9,827 nucleotides of DNA from Clostridiales bacterium UBA7573 (GTDB lineage Bacteria; Bacillota; Clostridia; Oscillospirales; CAG-272). A model generated the notes under the pieces. The model saw nothing but the letters and a program-made list of their open reading frames with translations. It ran no database searches and was not told the origin of the DNA. Positions 6,823-9,827 of the stretch are shown here, piece by piece (position 1 is the stretch's first letter; each line of letters opens with the position of its first letter). The stretch lies in assembly GCA_002477905.1 (NCBI GenBank), contig DLLB01000016.1, forward strand, positions 1 to 9,827, in the 5' to 3' direction. Both the position numbers and the translations under genes were made by a program.

Positions 6823-7749
6823 TCAATGCGGCTCCATGCTTCTGCATTTCTGCAAAATTGCCGTAAATTCCGTGGGGAGTTCACTTGAAAAATTCATCCG
6901 CTCCTTGGTGCGCGGATGATCAAACGATAGGGTACGTGCGTGGAGGCATTGCCCGTGCAGATAGGCGTGAAATCGGATCTCCAGCGGGTGTTTGCCACTT
7001 CCATAAACGGGATCTCCGAGGACAGGATGCCCGAGAGACGCCATATGCACCCGAATCTGATGGGTGCGTCCGCTCTCTAACCGAAGCGCCACATAGTCAC
7101 ATCCCACTGAAAAAGATTCCTTGACCGCATAATGCGTGACAGCGCTTCTGCCATCCGGCACAATCGCCATTTTTTTGCGATCCTGCGGATGCCGCCCGAT
7201 AGGGGCGTCCACAGTCCCTTCGGATTGTTTCAGATGCCCAATCAGGATGGCTTCATAACAGCGCTCACAGGTATGCGCAGAAATCTGTGCGGCAAGAGAC
7301 AGATGCGCGGCATCGTTTTTTGCCACGACCAACAGCCCGCTGGTATCCCGGTCGATGCGGTGTACAATTCCGGGGCGGATCACGCCGCCGATTCCGGACA
7401 AGCTATTTTTACAATGATACAACAAGGCATTGACCAGTGTCTGATCCGGATTGCCGGGAGCGGGATGCACCACCATTCCCTGCGGTTTATTCACAACAAG
7501 CAGGTCATCATCCTCATATACAATCGTCAAGGGAATGTCCTGCGGCAGAATTTCCGCCGGCACCGCTTCCGGCGGGGTGATCTCCACCCAATCGCCTGCG
7601 CGGAGCCGATAATTTTTTTCCTGTGGGGTTCCCGCGACCGTGACAGCACCTTCCGCAATCCACTTTTGTGCGATGCTTCGGGTAACCGCCGCCGTTTCCG
7701 ATACAAACACATCCAGCCGCGTTCCCGCAAGCGTACTTTCAATCTGCAT
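6823..7749 (-). CDS. rluD: RluA/RluD family 23S rRNA pseudouridine synthase
   Basis: Converts specific uridines of 23S rRNA (for RluD, helix 69) to pseudouridine. The 308-residue product has an N-terminal S4 RNA-binding domain (about residues 9-60, with RLDVFVSE and SIAQKWIAEGAVTVAG) followed by the catalytic domain. The family motif is present as HRIDRDTSGLLVVAK (130-144), with the catalytic Asp at 133; the usual Leu of HRLD is replaced by Ile. VVNKPQGMVVHPAPG (85-99) and LESGRTHQIRVHMASLGHPVLGDP further on are also typical. The ATG at 7747-7749 overlaps the end of lspA by 11 bases, and a weak purine-rich ribosome binding site (AAAGAGAAG) lies inside the lspA coding region. Position directly after lspA matches the Bacillus ylyB location. 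The exact target uridine cannot be settled from sequence, so the symbol is by family and position. Confidence 0.9.
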   Translation of the reverse strand: MQIESTLAGTRLDVFVSETAAVTRSIAQKWIAEGAVTVAGTPQEKNYRLRAGDWVEITPPEAVPAEILPQDIPLTIVYEDDDLLVVNKPQGMVVHPAPGNPDQTLVNALLYHCKNSLSGIGGVIRPGIVHRIDRDTSGLLVVAKNDAAHLSLAAQISAHTCERCYEAILIGHLKQSEGTVDAPIGRHPQDRKKMAIVPDGRSAVTHYAVKESFSVGCDYVALRLESGRTHQIRVHMASLGHPVLGDPVYGSGKHPLEIRFHAYLHGQCLHARTLSFDHPRTKERMNFSSELPTEFTAILQKCRSMEPH

Positions 7750-8251
7750 GGTTCTTCTCTTTGGATTCGCGGATGATGTCCAGAATCAAGGACAGACAAA
7801 TCAATCCGGCACCAATGCAGACAAAGGAATCAGCCACGTTGAAAATAGCAAAATCAATGCAGATGGCATAAATAAAGTCCACCACATATCCGTTTGCCAC
7901 ACGATCAATCATATTTCCGATCCCACCGCCGGCAACCATTGCAAGTCCGATATTCAAAAGAGGCGCCGGCTTTTTACTGCACCACAGATAACCAAAAATC
8001 GCGAGGATGGCGACAGTAGATACGATCAAAAACACCCAACGATGATTTTGCAACATCCCGAACGCTGCTCCGCGGTTCTCGTGATAGCGGAAATGCAGTA
8101 CCGCTTCCCACAGACGATAATCCTCCTGCCCTTTCAAATGGGTGACGGCGAGGTGTTTGGTGATCTGATCCAATGCCACCACGAGCGCCATCACCGCACA
8201 GCAAAGAGAAAGCCGTTTTATCCGAGCAGAATTTTCTTGCAACGTGCGCAT
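7739..8251 (-). CDS. lspA: Lipoprotein signal peptidase (signal peptidase II)
   Basis: Integral membrane aspartic protease that removes the signal peptide from diacylglyceryl-modified prolipoproteins. The 170-residue product has four hydrophobic helices (about 11-31, 70-90, 98-118 and 141-160). The catalytic dyad is visible as Asp125 (GYVVDFI) and Asp141 (FNVADS), with the supporting motifs Asp28 in the first helix, ENRGAAFG (58-65) and GNMIDR (112-117). The ATG at 8249-8251 gives the family's usual length and places a short charged N-terminus before helix 1; a frame extension to 8308 lies inside ileS and is not needed. AGAGGA upstream of the ATG is a usable ribosome binding site within ileS. 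The gene overlaps the 3' end of ileS by 34 bases and rluD by 11 bases, which suggests tight translational coupling. The ileS-lspA-rluD order is conserved in Firmicutes. Confidence 0.95.
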   Translation of the reverse strand: MRTLQENSARIKRLSLCCAVMALVVALDQITKHLAVTHLKGQEDYRLWEAVLHFRYHENRGAAFGMLQNHRWVFLIVSTVAILAIFGYLWCSKKPAPLLNIGLAMVAGGGIGNMIDRVANGYVVDFIYAICIDFAIFNVADSFVCIGAGLICLSLILDIIRESKEKNHAD

Positions 8252-9827
8252 ATAAATCCATCCTCTGTATGTTCGCCTTCCGTTGCATACATCCAGCAAC
8301 GGTCGCACTTCTCACCATCCGCTTTTTCGACAAGTACCGCAATGCCGCTTTCCGTATCGGCAAACGCCGTTTCGGGCGCATCCGCAAATACGACTTGTGC
8401 GCCGGACACCATATAAACGGTCGGAAGTTCTTTCGCAAAGCCGTTCAGCAAATCAAAAATACTCTGATCTTTCGTATATACCGTAACTTTGGCATCCAAA
8501 GACTTGCCGATCTGCTTGGCAGCGCGGGCAGTTTCCAGCGCTTTCATGACATCATCACGCAGTGCAAACTGCTGCTCCCAATGTGCTTCGATCGCAGAAA
8601 AATCATATGCTTCGTTCCAAGTCGGCATATCATTCAAGAATACGCTTTCCGTTTTCTCCGCGGAAGTATGCGGCATAGCAAGCCAAATCTCCTCTGCGGT
8701 AAACGCCATCAACGGGGCGAGGATCCGCGTGAGGGTATCCAACATTAAATACATCGTCGTCTGCGCGGCGCGACGGTCAACGCCCGTCTTGACACCGGTA
8801 TAGACACGATCCTTCGTAATATCCACATACAGTTTGGAAAGTTCCACTGTGCAGAAACGGCTGACCGCATGATATACAATGTGGAATTCATAATGATCAT
8901 ACGCACGGCGCGTTTCTTTGACCAATCCATTCAAACGGGAAAGCGCCCAACGGTCAATATCATGCAGATCAGTCAAGGCGACCTGATCGGTATCGGGGTT
9001 GAAATCGTTCAGATTGCCCATCAAAATCCGGGCAGTGTTGCGGATTTTCCGATAAGTCTCCGCAAGCTGTTTGAAGATCGGATCGGACACGCGGACATCC
9101 ACGCGATAGTCACTGGACGCCACCCACAGACGTACCAGATCCGCGCCGTATTTCTGAATCATTTCCTCCGGTGCAACCGAGTTTCCAAGAGACTTATGCA
9201 TGGCTTTGCCTTCTCCGTCCACCACCCATCCATGAGTGAGCACCGCTTCAAACGGCGCACCTTCGCCTTTAGCGCCGACTGCCGTGAGCAGGGAGGACTG
9301 GAACCATCCGCGATACTGATCGGCACCTTCCAAATACAGATCAGCAGGCCACTTGAGTTCCGCTCTTTGCCCCAAGACCGCAAAATGACTGGAGCCGGAA
9401 TCAAACCAACCGTCCAACGTATCGGTTTCTTTGGTAAAGGCTTTTCCGCCGCAGTGCGGGCAGGTAAAGCCATTTGGCAAAAGTTCTGCGGTATCCAATT
9501 CATACCAGCAGTTGGAGCCTTTCTGTGCAAACAGTTTGGAAACGGATTCTACGGTTTGGGCATTGCAAATGGGTTTACCACAATCTTTGCAGTAGAACAC
9601 CGGAATCGGCAAGCCCCAGTGCCGCTGCCGGGAAATGCACCAATCCGCACGCTCCCGGATCATCTGCACCATGCGTTCTCCGCCCCAAGCGGGCATCCAT
9701 GCCACAGAATCGCAGGCTTTGACAGCATCTTCCTTGAACGCATCCACCGAGCAGAACCACTGTGGGGTGGAACGGAAAATGATCGGAGATTTGCAACGCC
9801 AGCAATGCGGATAGCTGTGTTCGTACA
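8218..9827 (-). CDS. ileS: Isoleucyl-tRNA synthetase, C-terminal part (5' end beyond window)
   Basis: Charges tRNA-Ile with isoleucine in the cytoplasm and edits misactivated valine. The frame is open from the right edge to a TAA at 8218-8220 and gives 535 residues, a bit more than half of a typical enzyme of about 920-940 residues; the HIGH motif and most of the editing domain lie outside. Visible parts are the HSYPHCWRCKSPIIFRSTPQWF segment split around 9760-9825, WCISRQRHWGLPIPVFYC, a Cys pair cluster (KDCGKPIC and FTCPHCGG) that may bind zinc, DGWFDSGSSH, and the KMSKS-loop region reading AMHKSLGN at about 9181-9204. Then come the anticodon-binding helical domain and, at the very end, a CDRCWMY...CARC zinc finger typical of bacterial IleS. 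The altered KMSKS loop (Ala-Met-His-Lys-Ser) keeps the second Lys-Ser but lacks the first Lys. Its 3' end overlaps lspA. In Firmicutes this gene is often controlled by a T-box leader, which would lie outside the window. Confidence 0.96.
   Translation of the reverse strand, partial: YEHSYPHCWRCKSPIIFRSTPQWFCSVDAFKEDAVKACDSVAWMPAWGGERMVQMIRERADWCISRQRHWGLPIPVFYCKDCGKPICNAQTVESVSKLFAQKGSNCWYELDTAELLPNGFTCPHCGGKAFTKETDTLDGWFDSGSSHFAVLGQRAELKWPADLYLEGADQYRGWFQSSLLTAVGAKGEGAPFEAVLTHGWVVDGEGKAMHKSLGNSVAPEEMIQKYGADLVRLWVASSDYRVDVRVSDPIFKQLAETYRKIRNTARILMGNLNDFNPDTDQVALTDLHDIDRWALSRLNGLVKETRRAYDHYEFHIVYHAVSRFCTVELSKLYVDITKDRVYTGVKTGVDRRAAQTTMYLMLDTLTRILAPLMAFTAEEIWLAMPHTSAEKTESVFLNDMPTWNEAYDFSAIEAHWEQQFALRDDVMKALETARAAKQIGKSLDAKVTVYTKDQSIFDLLNGFAKELPTVYMVSGAQVVFADAPETAFADTESGIAVLVEKADGEKCDRCWMYATEGEHTEDGFICARCKKILLG

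Noticed and set aside
6813..6830. Palindrome ACCGCGGT followed by T residues after the rluD-like gene, as a possible terminator
   Set aside because: The palindrome is self-complementary with no loop, so it cannot form a hairpin of useful length in RNA, and the following bases (TTTTACC) do not make a proper U-tract. The gap to metG is only 42 bases.
1..9827. Mobile elements, CRISPR repeats, tRNA or rRNA genes, phage or defence systems
   Set aside because: No repeats, transposase, integrase or RNA gene structures were seen; the window is continuously filled with housekeeping genes on one strand.

Overview
The window is an ordinary housekeeping stretch from a low-to-mid GC Gram-positive bacterium, most likely a member of Clostridia (an Oscillospiraceae/Ruminococcaceae-like gut Firmicute). 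The evidence is the ileS-lspA-rluD order, a tatD/RNase M5 neighbourhood next to metG, Firmicute-typical families (DUF1934, DUF3267, DUF4093-type RNase M5) and strong AGGAGG-like ribosome binding sites. This placement comes from gene content alone; no marker gene search was possible.

All ten recognisable genes lie on the minus strand, so the reading order is from right to left. The first block is ileS (C-terminal half only, running off the right edge), lspA (lipoprotein signal peptidase), rluD-like pseudouridine synthase, metG (methionyl-tRNA synthetase), tatD (metal-dependent DNase) and a four-helix membrane protein with an HELTH zinc motif (DUF3267). These genes overlap or are separated by at most 42 bases, so they look like one transcription unit. 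A clear intrinsic terminator follows the DUF3267 gene.

The second block starts only 24 bases after that terminator. It holds a TolB-like beta-propeller protein with a hydrophobic insertion, a DUF1934 protein, holA (DNA polymerase III delta subunit) and rnmV (RNase M5, running off the left edge just before its stop). DUF1934 and holA overlap by four bases (ATGA), and the rnmV ribosome binding site overlaps the holA stop codon, so these three are probably translationally coupled.

Functionally the genes serve translation (two aminoacyl-tRNA synthetases, 23S pseudouridylation, 5S rRNA maturation), DNA replication and repair (holA, tatD) and lipoprotein export (lspA), plus three poorly characterised proteins. 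Coding density is close to 100 percent; the longest gap is 69 bases and it contains the terminator. I see no RNA genes, mobile elements, CRISPR arrays or long repeats. I did not find convincing evidence for a novel system. The points most worth a second look are the terminator placed right in front of the propeller gene, the propeller protein itself, the altered KMSKS loop in IleS, and the unusual set of genes inserted between tatD and rnmV.
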